Shown piece by piece: positions 1 to 10,570 of a DNA stretch of 64,000 bases (positions within the stretch are counted from its first letter, which is position 1; every line of letters starts with the position of its first letter). A model generated the notes under the pieces. The model worked only from the letters and a program-made list of their open reading frames with translations. It did not search any database and was not told the DNA's origin. Source of the stretch: Yersinia rochesterensis (GTDB lineage: Bacteria > Pseudomonadota > Gammaproteobacteria > Enterobacterales > Enterobacteriaceae); contig NZ_CP032482.1 of NCBI RefSeq assembly GCF_003600645.1, forward strand, positions 1,364,001 to 1,428,000, in the 5' to 3' direction. A program made the position numbers and the translations under genes.

Positions 1-910
1 GCGCCCGCTGCGCATCACTCAACGCACCGACTTGAACCACATAACCACCCGATGATGGTGTCGCGGCCTCTGATGAGGTCACCGGGCCGGGGTTGGCGAC
101 CACCGGCGGCTGTACAGGTTGTGAACTCACTGTCGTGGGTTCTGAACTTTCCAGCACGCCCGCCGGGACTGGCGTTGATGCACGCAGGAAGCCGCTGCTT
201 TGTGGGGCCACTGGCTGGTTAGTATCTGCACCGGACAAATGACTATTATCAATAGGGCGGACAGGCGCACTGACTGCGGGAGCATCCTGCTGTATTGGTG
301 TCCCCATTCCGCTGGAACCTAAATCTGGGCGGTTTGGCAATGCATAACTTTGTTTCGCGATAGTGGTGCCAACCATGCCGGGGCCAGATAATGAGCCATC
401 CGGTGCCACATTGATAAAATCAATCTTCACTTTGGTATTATTTGAAATATTTAGGCGATCGGCTGCTGCTTTGGATAAATCGATCACCCGACCTGGCGTG
501 TAAGGGCCGCGGTCGTTGACGCGAACCACAATCTGGCGACCATTGCTGATGTTGGTGACTCGCACATAGCTTGGGATAGGCAGAGTGGGATGGGCCGCTG
601 TCAATGCGTTGGGATCAAAAGTTTCGCCAGTAGCCGTGGTGTTGCCATTAGCTTCTTCGCCATACCACGCCGCGAGGCCAACCTGACTGAAGTTTTGCGG
701 GTCTTTGACAATGCTATAGGACTGGCCATTAACCTTATAATCCTGATTAAAACTAGGATTAAATGGCTCATAGCGTGGTTCTGCACCGCCGATTTCTTCC
801 ACCGGGCCGTTGTATGTCTGCTGCACTTGTTGCTGGGGTGCCGGAGGCTGACTGGTACATGCTGATAACAGCACGCCTGCGATGCCTATCCAAAGCCATT
901 CCTTACGCAT
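1..910 (-). CDS. rlpA: Septal ring lytic transglycosylase / rare lipoprotein A (partial, C-terminus off the left edge)
   Basis: About 303 residues are visible, starting at the ATG at 910. The N-terminus is a lipoprotein signal with lipobox LLSAC (Cys18), so the protein should be anchored in the outer membrane. A double-psi beta-barrel follows at roughly residues 78-170, with the motifs AAWYGEE and VRVNDRGPY; the Asp of the latter is the catalytic residue in this family. A Pro/Ser/Ala-rich linker then leads into GGYVVQVGALSDAQRA, which is the start of a SPOR domain that binds denuded peptidoglycan at the septum. The rest of the SPOR domain lies outside the window. RlpA family members cleave naked glycan strands in some bacteria; in E. 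coli the enzymatic role is less clear. The gene starts 9 bp after the mrdB stop, so it is probably co-transcribed with the elongasome genes. Confidence 0.93.
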   Translation of the reverse strand, partial: MRKEWLWIGIAGVLLSACTSQPPAPQQQVQQTYNGPVEEIGGAEPRYEPFNPSFNQDYKVNGQSYSIVKDPQNFSQVGLAAWYGEEANGNTTATGETFDPNALTAAHPTLPIPSYVRVTNISNGRQIVVRVNDRGPYTPGRVIDLSKAAADRLNISNNTKVKIDFINVAPDGSLSGPGMVGTTIAKQSYALPNRPDLGSSGMGTPIQQDAPAVSAPVRPIDNSHLSGADTNQPVAPQSSGFLRASTPVPAGVLESSEPTTVSSQPVQPPVVANPGPVTSSEAATPSSGGYVVQVGALSDAQRA

Positions 911-919
911 TGCTCACCT

Positions 920-2032
920 CTATAAATTCTTAGATAACATTTTTCGATGAGTATGTATCGACATCACGATACCAAACCCGGCCATCAGCACTATCAGCGC
1001 CGAGCCTCCATAGCTGACCAAAGGCAAAGGTACGCCAACCACAGGTAAAATTCCACTTACCATGCCGATGTTAACAAACACGTAGACAAAGAGTATCAGC
1101 ATTAACCCCCCGACCATCACCCGGCCGAAGGTGGTTTGCGCGTGGGCCGCAATCACCAGGCCGCGCATAATAAGGCACAGATAAAGGGCTAATAACACCA
1201 GCACACCAATTAAGCCCAATTCTTCGGCTAACACGGCAAAGATAAAGTCTGTATGGCGCTCGGGTAAGAATTCCAACTGTGACTGAGTTCCGTGTAGCCA
1301 GCCTTTCCCTGATAACCCACCGGAACCAATAGCAATTTTAGACTGAATAATATGATAGCCAGCCCCAAGTGGGTCACTTTCCGGGTCGAGCAGCATCATC
1401 ACGCGATCGCGCTGGTAGCCATGCATCAGGAAGAACCACAGGATAGGAATAAATGCGGCAACCAAAACCGCGGCAATCGCGATCAAGCGCCAGCTCATAC
1501 CGGAAAGGAACAAAACGAATAACCCGGAGGCGGCGACCAGGATAGAGGTGCCAAGGTCGGGTTGCGCGGCGACTAATAAAGTCGGCATAAAGATTAAAAT
1601 CAGTGCGATGCCGGTATTTTTCAATGAGGGCGGGCAGACGTCACGGTTCATAAAGCGGGCGACCATCAATGGAACCGCAATTTTCGCAATTTCAGAGGGT
1701 TGGAAGCGGATGAAACCCAAATCCAGCCAGCGCTGCGCCCCTTTACTGATTTGTCCAAATGCATCGACCAGCACCAGTAAAATGACACAAACGAAATAGA
1801 GATAGGGCGCCCAACTTTCGTAGACGCGGGGCGGTATCTGCGCCATCACCAGCATCACAACCAAGCCCATCGCAATTTGACCTACCTTGCGTTCCATCAT
1901 GCCGATGTCTTGACCACTAGCGCTCCACATCACGAAGGCGCTATAAGCCAGCAGCGCCAATACGCAAATTAGAAACGGCAGGTCAATGTGCATTTTGTAC
2001 CACAAAGAGCCTTTTTGTTGATTATCAGTCAT
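920..2032 (-). CDS. mrdB: Rod-shape-determining peptidoglycan glycosyltransferase RodA
   Basis: A 370-residue polytopic inner membrane protein of the SEDS family, the same length as E. coli RodA. It polymerises lipid II into glycan strands during lateral wall growth, working with PBP2. About ten hydrophobic segments are visible. Family hallmarks include the loop with [10 protein letters not shown] (about residue 110) and the C-terminal [13 protein letters not shown], the SEDS signature. It lies 36 bp downstream of mrdA and 9 bp upstream of rlpA, the usual enterobacterial mrdAB-rlpA arrangement. Known in E. coli as rodA or mrdB. Identification is secure. Confidence 0.97.
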   Translation of the reverse strand: MTDNQQKGSLWYKMHIDLPFLICVLALLAYSAFVMWSASGQDIGMMERKVGQIAMGLVVMLVMAQIPPRVYESWAPYLYFVCVILLVLVDAFGQISKGAQRWLDLGFIRFQPSEIAKIAVPLMVARFMNRDVCPPSLKNTGIALILIFMPTLLVAAQPDLGTSILVAASGLFVLFLSGMSWRLIAIAAVLVAAFIPILWFFLMHGYQRDRVMMLLDPESDPLGAGYHIIQSKIAIGSGGLSGKGWLHGTQSQLEFLPERHTDFIFAVLAEELGLIGVLVLLALYLCLIMRGLVIAAHAQTTFGRVMVGGLMLILFVYVFVNIGMVSGILPVVGVPLPLVSYGGSALIVLMAGFGIVMSIHTHRKMLSKNL

Positions 2033-2068
2033 GAGTTACCTTAATCCGCTTCAACTAATTTGCCTTCG

Positions 2069-3964
2069 CTAGTCTGCTTCAACTCCCGGAGGCAGAGGAG
2101 TTGCGTCCGGCAATTCAGTGTTGTTATCGCCCAACAATATATGGTCGAGAATTTGGCGAGTAATTGTCCCCACCGCAGGCCCGGCACCACCATTTTCTAA
2201 GATCATGGCGACAGAGACCGTCGGGTTTTCGTAGGGGGCATAGGCGACCATTAATTTATGGTCACGCAAATGCTCAGCCACTTTATGAGCATTGTAGGTT
2301 TCGTAACTGTAAACCTGCGCCGTACCGGATTTTACCGCAGCCTTATACGGCGTACCTTCAAAGAATTTACGGCCGGTTCCGTTAGGGCGATTGGCTACAC
2401 CATACATGCCATCTTTGGCGATTTCCCAGTAACCGGAATGGATATCACCAATTTGGGTGGTATCTTCTTGTTTATAAGGCACTAAAACGCCATCAATACG
2501 GGTGCTTTGCAATAAATGCGGTGTTTTAACCGCACCATCATTAATCAGGGTCGTCAATGCTTTTGCCATCTGGATCGGGGTGGCAGTCCAATATCCCTGA
2601 CCGATGCCCACGGGGATAGTATCCCCTTGATACCATGGCTTTTTATGGCGTTTTTGTTTCCATTCGCGAGTCGGCATCAGGCCAGCTCGTTCTTCGGATA
2701 AGTCGATACCGGTATATTCACCATAACCGAATTTGGTCATCCAGGAGGATAAGCGGTCAATCCCCATGTCATAAGCAACCTGATAGAAGAAGGTGTCGGC
2801 CGACTCTTCCAGCGCTTTGGTGACATTCAACCGGCCATGGCCCCATTTCTTCCAGTCGCGAAAACGTTTTTCTGAACCAGGGAGTTGCCACCAGCCGGGG
2901 TCAAACAGACTGGTGTTTTTGGTGATAACACCGGCACTGAGAGCCGAAACAGCAATATAGGGTTTTACCGTCGAAGCGGGCGGGTAAACACCTTGAGTGG
3001 CACGGTTTATCAGTGGGCGATTCGGGTCGTTCAATAGCCCCTGATAATCTTTATTGGAGATGCCATCGACAAACAGATTAGGGTCATAGCTGGGGTTGGA
3101 TACCAAGGCTAAAATCCCACCGGTTCGCGGGTCGGTAACAACAACAGCTGCGCGGCTGCCACTCAACAATTGCTCAATATAGGTTTGCAGATGCAAATCA
3201 ATCGTCAGATAAATATCTTTACCGGCCTGTGGTGGCTGCTCATGCAGTTGACGAATGACCCGGCCACGGTTATTCACTTCAACTTCTTCATAACCGGTTT
3301 TTCCGTGCAGCACAGACTCATAATAGCGTTCAATACCTAGCTTACCGATATCGTGCGTTGCTGCATAGTTAGCGAGAATTCCGTCTTTATCCAGACGTTC
3401 GACGTCTTTATCATTAATCTTGGAAACATAGCCAATGACATGTGTCAGTGCTGAACCATAAGGGTAGAAGCGGCGCTGATAGCCTTTGACTTCAATGCCG
3501 GGGAAGCGGAATTGATTAACGGCGAAGCGAGCGACTTGTACTTCGGAGAGTGGAGTTTTGACCGCAATTGAAGTAAATCGGCGTGAGCGCTTACGCTCTT
3601 TTTCAAAATTGGCGATATCCTCATCCGTCAGATCCACTACGGGGCGCAGTGCATTGAGGGTGGCGGGGAGGTCTTCAATTTTTTCCGGCATCAGCTCTAA
3701 CTGATAAATTGTCCGGTTCATCGCCAGCGGGGTGCCGTTACGGTCAAATATCATGCCACGGCTTGGGGCGATGGGAACCAGCTTAATGCGGTTTTCATTG
3801 GAACGAGTGCGATAGTCTTCAAAACGGACTATCTGCAAATTGTATAGGTTTGCGACCAATATTCCGCTAAGCAGCAGGATACCGAGAAAGGCCACCAGGG
3901 CACGACGGACAAACAAGGCTGATTCAGCCGAATAGTCGCGAAAAGGATTAAGTTCTTTTTTCAT
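2069..3964 (-). CDS. mrdA: Penicillin-binding protein 2 (elongasome transpeptidase)
   Basis: A 631-residue class B PBP that cross-links peptidoglycan during cell elongation. One N-terminal membrane anchor lies at about residues 22-42. The PBP dimerisation (pedestal) domain follows, containing the PSRGMIFDRNG motif near residue 68. The transpeptidase domain has the active-site SxxK motif in PPASTVKPY (Ser331, Lys334), the SAD triad element in ESADTFFYQ, and KSGTAQ near the C-terminus. Length and motifs fit E. coli PBP2 (633 residues). The gene sits between rlmH and mrdB with all neighbours in the same direction. PBP2 acts in the periplasm in complex with RodA, MreC and MreD. Confidence 0.97.
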   Translation of the reverse strand: MKKELNPFRDYSAESALFVRRALVAFLGILLLSGILVANLYNLQIVRFEDYRTRSNENRIKLVPIAPSRGMIFDRNGTPLAMNRTIYQLELMPEKIEDLPATLNALRPVVDLTDEDIANFEKERKRSRRFTSIAVKTPLSEVQVARFAVNQFRFPGIEVKGYQRRFYPYGSALTHVIGYVSKINDKDVERLDKDGILANYAATHDIGKLGIERYYESVLHGKTGYEEVEVNNRGRVIRQLHEQPPQAGKDIYLTIDLHLQTYIEQLLSGSRAAVVVTDPRTGGILALVSNPSYDPNLFVDGISNKDYQGLLNDPNRPLINRATQGVYPPASTVKPYIAVSALSAGVITKNTSLFDPGWWQLPGSEKRFRDWKKWGHGRLNVTKALEESADTFFYQVAYDMGIDRLSSWMTKFGYGEYTGIDLSEERAGLMPTREWKQKRHKKPWYQGDTIPVGIGQGYWTATPIQMAKALTTLINDGAVKTPHLLQSTRIDGVLVPYKQEDTTQIGDIHSGYWEIAKDGMYGVANRPNGTGRKFFEGTPYKAAVKSGTAQVYSYETYNAHKVAEHLRDHKLMVAYAPYENPTVSVAMILENGGAGPAVGTITRQILDHILLGDNNTELPDATPLPPGVEAD

Positions 3965-4021
3965 CCTGCTACTGGCTTCACTCTATTCAGGGTTATCATT
4001 TCACTCAGATTCATCGCCCAC

Positions 4022-4492
4022 CTATTCCCGGTGATAAGGGTGATTGGTCGTAATACTCCAGGCGCGATAGAGGCTCTCGGCAACTAAAACACGGACTAAA
4101 GGATGAGGTAGCGTCAGCGGAGAGAGCGACCAGCTCTGCTCGGCGGCGGCTTTACAGGCTGGGGCTAACCCCTCCGGCCCGCCAATCAGCAAACTGACAT
4201 CTCGGCCATCTTGCTTCCAGCGCTCTAATTGTTGAGCCAATTGTGGGGTTTCCCAGGGGGTCCCTGGGATATCCAGCGTGACAATACGGTTGTTTTTCCC
4301 AACCGCCGCCAGCATTAGCTCGCCTTCTTTTTCCAAAATGCGTTTGATATCCGCATTTTTACCCCGTTTACCTGCGGGTATCTCTACCAGCTCGAAGGGC
4401 ATATCTTTGGGAAAGCGGCGCAGGTAATCGATAAAACCTGTCTGCACCCAGTCTGGCATTTTTGTACCGACGGCTACCAGTTGCAGTTTCAC
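4022..4492 (-). CDS. rlmH: 23S rRNA (pseudouridine1915-N3)-methyltransferase
   Basis: A 156-residue cytoplasmic SPOUT-class methyltransferase that methylates pseudouridine 1915 in helix 69 of 23S rRNA of the assembled 70S ribosome, using S-adenosylmethionine. The SAM-binding knot is seen in [12 protein letters not shown] and [13 protein letters not shown], and the protein ends in the conserved NHPYHRE tail. Length matches the E. coli protein (155). The start lies 3 bp after the rsfS stop, so the two are translationally close. This pairing is conserved across many bacteria. Confidence 0.97.
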   Translation of the reverse strand: MKLQLVAVGTKMPDWVQTGFIDYLRRFPKDMPFELVEIPAGKRGKNADIKRILEKEGELMLAAVGKNNRIVTLDIPGTPWETPQLAQQLERWKQDGRDVSLLIGGPEGLAPACKAAAEQSWSLSPLTLPHPLVRVLVAESLYRAWSITTNHPYHRE

Positions 4493-4495
4493 CGC

Positions 4496-4813
4496 TTAGC
4501 TCCAGAGTTTTTCCAGTTCGTAAATACGGCGACTTTCTTCTTGCATCACATGCACAATGACTTCGCCTAAGTCGACGACGACCCAGTCAGAGACACCCTG
4601 ACCTTCGATACCAAAAGGTATCATGCCAGCCGCGCGCGATTCCTGAACCAGGTTATCTGCCAGTGCCATAACATGGCGAGTGGACGTCCCGGTACAAATA
4701 ATCATGAAATCAGTGATGCTGGACTTACCCTGAACATCCAGAGTGATAATGTCTTGGCCTTTTAAATCATCGAGCTTGTCGATAACAAATTCTTGGAGCG
4801 CTTTACCTTGCAA
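4496..4813 (-). CDS. rsfS: Ribosomal silencing factor RsfS
   Basis: A 105-residue cytoplasmic protein that binds uL14 on the 50S subunit and blocks subunit joining in stationary phase or starvation. The core contains [13 protein letters not shown], the conserved [11 protein letters not shown] and SRAAG, and the C-terminal [25 protein letters not shown] tail. The start is TTG, preceded by a GGGGG run; it gives exactly the E. coli N-terminus MQGKALQ, which supports the non-ATG start. Upstream lies an ERIC repeat rather than cobC, which separates rsfS from nadD in E. coli. Also known as ybeB. Confidence 0.96.
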   Translation of the reverse strand: MQGKALQEFVIDKLDDLKGQDIITLDVQGKSSITDFMIICTGTSTRHVMALADNLVQESRAAGMIPFGIEGQGVSDWVVVDLGEVIVHVMQEESRRIYELEKLWS

Positions 4814-4839
4814 AGGTTCCCCCTCGGGTGATTTCTGTC

Positions 4840-4966
4840 TATACCCTTCGTACTTGAAGTAGCAGGGGTGTTAGCTACACTTTCTCACCCGAGTCACTTA
4901 CTCATGTAAGCTCTTCGGGATTCGTGCGCTGGCTGCCTACCTGCAACGTCAAATTCTTTGGGTATA
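4840..4966. repeat. ERIC (IRU) element A, full length 127 bp
   Basis: Runs from TATACCCTTCG to TTTGGGTATA, exactly 127 bp, with the ERIC core CACTTACTCATGTAAGCTC in the middle and terminal inverted TATACCC ends. It lies just upstream of rsfS, whose TTG start is 26 bp away, so it is probably part of the rsfS leader or carries its promoter region. At least five other copies lie in this window. Confidence 0.9.
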
Positions 4967-5117
4967 TAACGTTCTTAAGTATTGTTTGCAGGAGATCCCG
5001 CGAACAGTTACCGGTATGAACAGTTAGAATGTAACGTTTTTTCAGCGAATACCTGAAATTTAGCGGCGGAGTATAACATGGGTAAATGCATCGCGATATA
5101 AACCCTCAGCCACGAAC

Positions 5118-5314
5118 CGCCTTCATACTTGAAGCCGCAGGAGTGTTCGCTACGTTCACTCACCTGAATCACTTACCTGAGTAAGCTCATCGGGGCTAAT
5201 GAGCCTCATCCTTGAGGCTCACCCTACGGGCTAGCATAAATGCTGTTCAAATCGGTTCAGACCGATTTGTCATTCTCTTGCTGCCTACCTGCAACTTCAA
5301 TTTTTTTGGCGATA
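5118..5314. repeat. ERIC (IRU) element B with internal insertion, overlapping the nadD 3' end
   Basis: The left half matches the other copies (CTTCATACTTGAAGCCGCAG through CACTTACCTGAGTAAGCTCATCGGGG). The right end is CTGCCTACCTGCAACTTCAA followed by TTTTTTTGGCGATA. About 70 extra bases sit between these halves, giving roughly 197 bp instead of 127. The right end contains the nadD stop codon. I recall that ERICs with about 70-bp insertions have been described in yersiniae. Confidence 0.85.
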
Positions 5315-5965
5315 CAAACCTTGTAACTCAATATATCGCTGTACTGCACGAGGCAGTAAGTCATCGCAACTTTCGCCATTATGACGCCGATGGCGAATAT
5401 CGGTAGCAGAAATGTTCAATAAAGGTGTGTCTGCCAGATAGATTGCCCCATGGGGCCGCAGGCTTAACGCCTCTGGTTCAAAGACACGATGGGCATCAAG
5501 CCATTGCTGTAATTCAGGTGTTTCCAGTGTTTGCGAGTAGCCAGGGCGAGCGCAAACCAACAAGTGACACACATCTAGCAATGATTGCCAGCGATGCCAT
5601 TTATGCAGCGACAGTAATGAGTCTTGCCCAATAATAAACGCTAAAGGCTGTGTAGCACCACGTTCTTTACGCAGTGCTTCCAGTGTATCAATGGTGAATG
5701 ATGGGCTGTCGCGTAATAACTCGCGTGAATCAACGCTGAACAAAGGATTGTCGGCCACTGCCAGTTCGACCATTTTTAGCCGCTGTTGTGCATTGGCTTC
5801 AGGTTGCGGACGATGCGGAGGGACATGATTAGGCAACAAAATAATGTGTTGTAAACCGACTTGTTGAGCCAATGCTTCAACTGGCTTTAAATGACCATAA
5901 TGAATGGGGTCAAAAGTCCCACCGAACAGGGCAAACAGCGTGCGAGTCGGGGATTTATTCGGCAT
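5297..5965 (-). CDS. nadD: Nicotinate-nucleotide adenylyltransferase
   Basis: A cytoplasmic enzyme of 222 residues that makes deamido-NAD from nicotinate mononucleotide and ATP, an essential step of NAD synthesis. The nucleotidyltransferase motif [17 protein letters not shown] is at residues 11-27, and the second motif appears as [10 protein letters not shown] near the C-terminus. I chose the ATG at 5965, which gives [16 protein letters not shown] and overlaps the holA end by 11 bp; a longer reading to 5995 adds ten residues not expected in the family. The C-terminus ends LYRQKN, whereas the E. coli protein ends GLYR. The three extra residues and the stop come from ERIC element B. Confidence 0.95.
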   Translation of the reverse strand: MPNKSPTRTLFALFGGTFDPIHYGHLKPVEALAQQVGLQHIILLPNHVPPHRPQPEANAQQRLKMVELAVADNPLFSVDSRELLRDSPSFTIDTLEALRKERGATQPLAFIIGQDSLLSLHKWHRWQSLLDVCHLLVCARPGYSQTLETPELQQWLDAHRVFEPEALSLRPHGAIYLADTPLLNISATDIRHRRHNGESCDDLLPRAVQRYIELQGLYRQKN

Positions 5966-6989
5966 CAAAAAAACTCTCAGGTAAATTTTTTCCACACATC
6001 AGCATAGATAGTGTTTCTAACTCCGGCCAGACTGACTGACCATAGTCCTGTTTCAGACGGACTTCTATCTGTGCTAATAAATGCACAGCTTGTTGCAGTT
6101 GTTGCATGGAAAGGCGCTGTAGTGCTTGAGTCATCATCGGACGGCGATTTTGCCACACTTTGAATTGGTCAAATAAAGTTCTCAGTGGCACTTGTCCCAT
6201 TCGGCGCTTTAGCGTTAACAACTGTAATAATTCGCGCTGAAGTGTGCGCAGTAAGATAACTGGCTCACTGTCTTCCTGCTGCAATTGTTGCAGAATATGC
6301 CAGGCGCGTTTGCTTTTCCCTGCCAGTAAGGCATCAAGCCAGTGATACGGGGTGAAATGTGCGGCGTCGTTGACGGCTTGCTCTACTTTGGGCAGTGTTA
6401 GTTTGCCGTCAGGGTAAAGCAAGGAGAGCCGTTCCAATGCTTGTGATAACGCCAGCAAGTTACCTTCATAGCAGTAGCAAAGCAGTTGAACGGCGGCATC
6501 ATCTACCTCTAGATTCAGACTCTTAGCGCGAATACTTACCCAGCGTGGAAGCTGCGCTTGTTCTGGTGTTTGGCAACTGACAAAAACACCATTCTGGCTG
6601 AGGGCCTTAAACCAAGCGCTGTTTTCTTGCGCCTTAGTCAGCTTGTTTGCCCGCAATATCAGCAAGATATCAGGGTGCAGCAAGCCAGATAATTTAACTA
6701 ACTGTTCATTCATTGGCGCGGTCAATCCGCTGTCCGGGAAACTCAATAGAAGAGTTTGGCGGCTGGCAAATAAACTCAGTGCCTGACAAAGACTAAAAAT
6801 ATTGTCCCATTCAGTGTGAGCATCCAGCGCGAAACTGAAATGCTCGGTGAAATCATGGGATATTGCTACACGGCGAATATGGTCTTGGCTTTCCTGTAAC
6901 AATAAGGGTTCGTTACCACATAACAGATAACAAGCACGCAGCCCCTCATGGAGCTGCGCGACAAGTTGTTCAGGATAGACTCGGATCAT
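5955..6989 (-). CDS. holA: DNA polymerase III subunit delta
   Basis: A 344-residue protein, close to the E. coli delta subunit (343). It is the clamp-loader subunit that opens the beta sliding clamp at replication forks. The N-terminal part contains [13 protein letters not shown], the conserved delta-family opening that resembles a Walker A region but does not hydrolyse ATP. The remainder is the helical lid and collar typical of the family. The ATG overlaps the lptE stop by 4 bp (ATGA), so translation is coupled, and the 3' end overlaps nadD. Confidence 0.96.
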   Translation of the reverse strand: MIRVYPEQLVAQLHEGLRACYLLCGNEPLLLQESQDHIRRVAISHDFTEHFSFALDAHTEWDNIFSLCQALSLFASRQTLLLSFPDSGLTAPMNEQLVKLSGLLHPDILLILRANKLTKAQENSAWFKALSQNGVFVSCQTPEQAQLPRWVSIRAKSLNLEVDDAAVQLLCYCYEGNLLALSQALERLSLLYPDGKLTLPKVEQAVNDAAHFTPYHWLDALLAGKSKRAWHILQQLQQEDSEPVILLRTLQRELLQLLTLKRRMGQVPLRTLFDQFKVWQNRRPMMTQALQRLSMQQLQQAVHLLAQIEVRLKQDYGQSVWPELETLSMLMCGKNLPESFFDAE

Positions 6990-7609
6990 TGGGCCGGGGT
7001 ACTGACAGCAGGTTTGCCAATATTGATTTCTTCGACAACAGCCGTTTTAGCGGCACCAGGAGCAGTATTACCTTTCGTTAGTGCATCGCCATTTTCCCGC
7101 GCACTTTGCACTTCAGCAGCATGCACAACCAAAAGCTTACGCACTAACTGTTGAGCCGCCTGATCACGCATTTCCTGACGTAAAACATCGGCTTCCGCCG
7201 CTTTCGCCAGTGCTGTTAGCGGGTTATCGAAGAAAGTACGGAAGACATTGACCTGTATTGGGTAAATATCATGACCTGGAATCAGAACTTGCGCCTGTAC
7301 ATGCAAGACTAACTGATACTCCGCCGTCACACCGTTACGGAAGACTGACACTGTATTCTGACTCTGGGATGAGCCAATAATCCGTAGTATCGGTAGGTCC
7401 TTACGCATCGGGTCATCAACAATAGTGACGTTACTTAAACGCAATTGTTGGCGTATCGCACGAGTTAACGGGCCATAAGGATCGCTACTTTCCAGCAACA
7501 GTTTTTGTAGCTCAGGTGGCACCTGAGTGGTGCCTCGCAAATTAAAGCCACAGCCAGCGGTGACTAGCACCGCCAACCCCAGCAACAGCGTCAGAATACG
7601 ATGTCGCAC
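6986..7609 (-). CDS. lptE: LPS-assembly lipoprotein LptE
   Basis: A 207-residue outer membrane lipoprotein that plugs the LptD barrel and helps insert lipopolysaccharide into the outer leaflet. The signal peptide ends in the lipobox LVTAGC (Cys20), followed by [15 protein letters not shown], the conserved start of mature LptE. The tail from about residue 165 is Ala/Gly-rich and variable. The start is GTG at 7609, preceded by a strong AAGGAGGAG ribosome binding site that decides the start. It lies 14 bp after leuS and overlaps holA by 4 bp. Old name rlpB. Confidence 0.96.
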   Translation of the reverse strand: MRHRILTLLLGLAVLVTAGCGFNLRGTTQVPPELQKLLLESSDPYGPLTRAIRQQLRLSNVTIVDDPMRKDLPILRIIGSSQSQNTVSVFRNGVTAEYQLVLHVQAQVLIPGHDIYPIQVNVFRTFFDNPLTALAKAAEADVLRQEMRDQAAQQLVRKLLVVHAAEVQSARENGDALTKGNTAPGAAKTAVVEEINIGKPAVSTPAQ

Positions 7610-7623
7610 AACTCCTCCTTGTC

Positions 7624-10206
7624 TTAACCTACAACCAGGTTAAGCAGTTTGCCTGGGACATAGATGACTTTACGCACGGTAACGCCATCCAGGTATTTAG
7701 CCACCAAGTGCTCTTGACCAGCGCGCTCACGGACTTGCTGCTCAGTGGCATCGGCAGGCACAGTAATTCGGCCCCGCACTTTGCCATTAACCTGTATGAC
7801 CACTAATTTAGAGTCTTCGACCATTGCTTGTTCATCTGCAATTGGCCATGGCGCGATATCAATATCACCTTCGCCACCCAGAGCTTGCCACAAGCTGAAG
7901 CAAACGTGAGGGGTGAATGGATATAGCATACGCACCACTGCCAGCAATGCTTCTTGCAACAGAGCGCGGTCTTGCTCAGTTTCCTGAGGTGCGCGGCCCA
8001 GCTTGTTCATCAACTCCATCACCGCAGCAATGGCGGTATTGAACGTTTGACGGCGGCCCACGTCATCAGTGACTTTGGCAATTGTTTTGTGCAACTCACG
8101 ACGTAAAGATTTTTGTTCTTCCGTCAGGCTAGCGATATCCAGTGCGGCTACCGCCCCTTTAGTGGTGTGGTCAAACACCAAGCGCCAGACGCGTTTCAGG
8201 AAGCGGTTAGCGCCTTCTACACCAGATTCCTGCCACTCCAGCGTCATTTCTGCTGGTGAAGCAAACATCATAAACAGGCGCACGGTGTCGGCACCGTATT
8301 TTTCTACCATGATTTGTGGGTCGATACCGTTATTTTTCGATTTCGACATTTTGCTCATACCGGCATAAACCAGTTCATGGCCTTCGGCATCCGCTGCTTT
8401 AACAATGCGGCCTTTGTCATCACGCTCAACAATGGCATCAGCCGGAGAAACCCAAATGCGCTCACCGCTAGTGCCGGTGTAGTAGAAGGCATCCGCCAGC
8501 ACCATACCCTGACACAACAGGCGCTTGGCGGGTTCATCTGAATTCACCAGACCGGCATCACGCAGCAGTTTGTGGAAGAAGCGGAAATACATCAGGTGCA
8601 TGATGGCATGCTCAATCCCGCCGATGTATTGATCGACTGGCAGCCAGTAGTTAGCCGCCGCCGGATCCAGCATCCCTTCATCATATTGTGGGCAGGTGTA
8701 GCGCGCGTAATACCAGGAAGATTCCATAAAGGTATCGAAAGTATCGGTTTCACGCAGGCCAGGCATACCATTGACGGTGGTTTTAGCCCACTCAGGATCG
8801 GCCTTGATCGGGCTGGTAATACCATCCATGACGACATCTTCCGGCAGGATGACCGGCAGTTGATCTTCAGGTGTTGGCACTACAGTGCCGTCTTCCAGTG
8901 TTACCATCGGGATAGGCGCGCCCCAATAGCGTTGACGGGAAACACCCCAATCACGCAGACGGTAATTGACTTTGCGCTGACCGACACCCAGTGCGACCAG
9001 TTTGTCGGCGATAGCATTGAAACCATCTTCGTAATTCAGACCATCAAACTCACCCGAGTTAAACAGGGTGCCTTTTTCGGTCATCGCTTCCTGACTCAAG
9101 TCTGGCTCACTGCCGTCAGCCGCCAAAATGACCGGCTTGATTGGCAGGTTATATTTGGTCGCAAATTCCCAGTCACGAGCATCGTGGCCTGGAACCGCCA
9201 TGACTGCACCGGTGCCGTAATCCATCAAGACAAAGTTAGCCGCCCAGATAGGCAGTTTTTCACCCGTCAGTGGATGGATGGCATACAGGCCGGTTGCCAT
9301 GCCTTTTTTCTCCATCGTGGCCATTTCAGCTTCGGCAACTTTGGTGTTACGGCATTCAGCAACAAAATCAGCCAGTGCCGGGTTGGTGACCGCGGCTTGC
9401 AATGACAATGGATGGCCCGCAGCAACCGCCAGGTAGGTCACACCCATAAAGGTGTCTGGGCGAGTGGTGTAGACGGAGAATTTCTCTTCGCTGTCGGCGA
9501 CATCGAAAACGATATCAACCCCTTCAGAGCGGCCAATCCAGTTACGTTGCATGGTCTTAACTTGTTCTGGCCAGCTTTCCAGCGTGTCCAGGTCATTAAG
9601 CAATTGGTCAGCGTAATCAGTGATTTTAATAAACCACTGTGGAATTTCTTTGCGTTCAACTTTGGTATCACAGCGCCAGCAGCAGCCGTCGATCACTTGC
9701 TCGTTAGCCAGAACAGTTAAGTCGTGTGGACACCAGTTAACCGCCGAGGTCTTTTTGTAGACCATGCCTTTTTCATACAACTTGGTGAAGAACCACTGTT
9801 CCCAACGGTAATAATCAGGTTTACAGGTGGCAATCTCGCGATCCCAGTCATAACCGAAGCCCAGTAATTTTAACTGGTTCTTCATATATTCGATGTTGTC
9901 GTAAGTCCAAGGGGCAGGTGCGGTGTTGTTTTTGACCGCCGCGCCTTCAGCTGGCAGGCCAAATGCATCCCAACCGATAGGCTGTAACACGTTTTTGCCC
10001 AGCATGCGCTGGTAACGGGAGATAACATCACCAATGGTGTAGTTACGAACGTGCCCCATATGTAGGCGCCCTGACGGATACGGCAGCATGGATAGGCAGT
10101 AATATTTTTCTTTGCTGGTATCTTCAGTGACTTTAAAAGTTTGCTTCTCTTGCCAGTGAAGCTGAACTTGCGTTTCGATATCTTCTGGGCGGTATTGCTC
10201 TTGCAT
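7624..10206 (-). CDS. leuS: Leucine--tRNA ligase
   Basis: An 860-residue class I aminoacyl-tRNA synthetase, the same length as the E. coli enzyme. The HIGH motif appears as [15 protein letters not shown] (from residue 42), and the KMSKS loop as [12 protein letters not shown] (about residue 617). The editing domain with [14 protein letters not shown] (near residue 248) removes mischarged tRNA. An anticodon-binding domain and a C-terminal domain (QVNGKVRG) follow. It is the first gene of the leuS-lptE-holA-nadD run. The 346 bp upstream separate it from divergent ybeL. Confidence 0.98.
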   Translation of the reverse strand: MQEQYRPEDIETQVQLHWQEKQTFKVTEDTSKEKYYCLSMLPYPSGRLHMGHVRNYTIGDVISRYQRMLGKNVLQPIGWDAFGLPAEGAAVKNNTAPAPWTYDNIEYMKNQLKLLGFGYDWDREIATCKPDYYRWEQWFFTKLYEKGMVYKKTSAVNWCPHDLTVLANEQVIDGCCWRCDTKVERKEIPQWFIKITDYADQLLNDLDTLESWPEQVKTMQRNWIGRSEGVDIVFDVADSEEKFSVYTTRPDTFMGVTYLAVAAGHPLSLQAAVTNPALADFVAECRNTKVAEAEMATMEKKGMATGLYAIHPLTGEKLPIWAANFVLMDYGTGAVMAVPGHDARDWEFATKYNLPIKPVILAADGSEPDLSQEAMTEKGTLFNSGEFDGLNYEDGFNAIADKLVALGVGQRKVNYRLRDWGVSRQRYWGAPIPMVTLEDGTVVPTPEDQLPVILPEDVVMDGITSPIKADPEWAKTTVNGMPGLRETDTFDTFMESSWYYARYTCPQYDEGMLDPAAANYWLPVDQYIGGIEHAIMHLMYFRFFHKLLRDAGLVNSDEPAKRLLCQGMVLADAFYYTGTSGERIWVSPADAIVERDDKGRIVKAADAEGHELVYAGMSKMSKSKNNGIDPQIMVEKYGADTVRLFMMFASPAEMTLEWQESGVEGANRFLKRVWRLVFDHTTKGAVAALDIASLTEEQKSLRRELHKTIAKVTDDVGRRQTFNTAIAAVMELMNKLGRAPQETEQDRALLQEALLAVVRMLYPFTPHVCFSLWQALGGEGDIDIAPWPIADEQAMVEDSKLVVIQVNGKVRGRITVPADATEQQVRERAGQEHLVAKYLDGVTVRKVIYVPGKLLNLVVG

Positions 10207-10570
10207 GGCGGCCGGTGGTCCTATAGTGAAAAACAGCTACGCCTGTAGCATCATCTGTTTCATATCATAAAGAGAGATCCGCATAGCATAGCTGATAAGC
10301 GGCAGCGGCAACAACACTCTGCATCCTACAGGAGGCATTTTCTGCGCAGTGAATGGCAGAAATCATCAAAGTGACGCGAGAACAACCTGATGATGACGTG
10401 ACTTCAGTCATTTACGACTAAAATTATTAACGTTAGCTTTAATATCAGAGTAAGTACCCGCAGATAACAGGAGCGAAGTAAGCAAAACAGGCACTTTATC
10501 CCTATTTCTTTGTCACAACTTTTGCTTTATCACAATTTGCTTTATCACAACCGTGGATCGAGGAGACTGT
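10207..10570. other. Divergent leuS / ybeL intergenic region
   Basis: 364 bp between the divergent leuS and ybeL starts. It should hold both promoters. I see an AT-rich stretch at about 10416-10460 that could serve ybeL, and a repeated TTTGCTTTATCACAA phrase at about 10518-10550, but no hexamer pair good enough to call. No gene is visible. Confidence 0.4.

Noticed and set aside
8572-9405. A 277-codon open frame on the plus strand
   Set aside because: It lies wholly antisense to leuS, has no family resemblance or ribosome binding site, and is explained by the codon bias of leuS.
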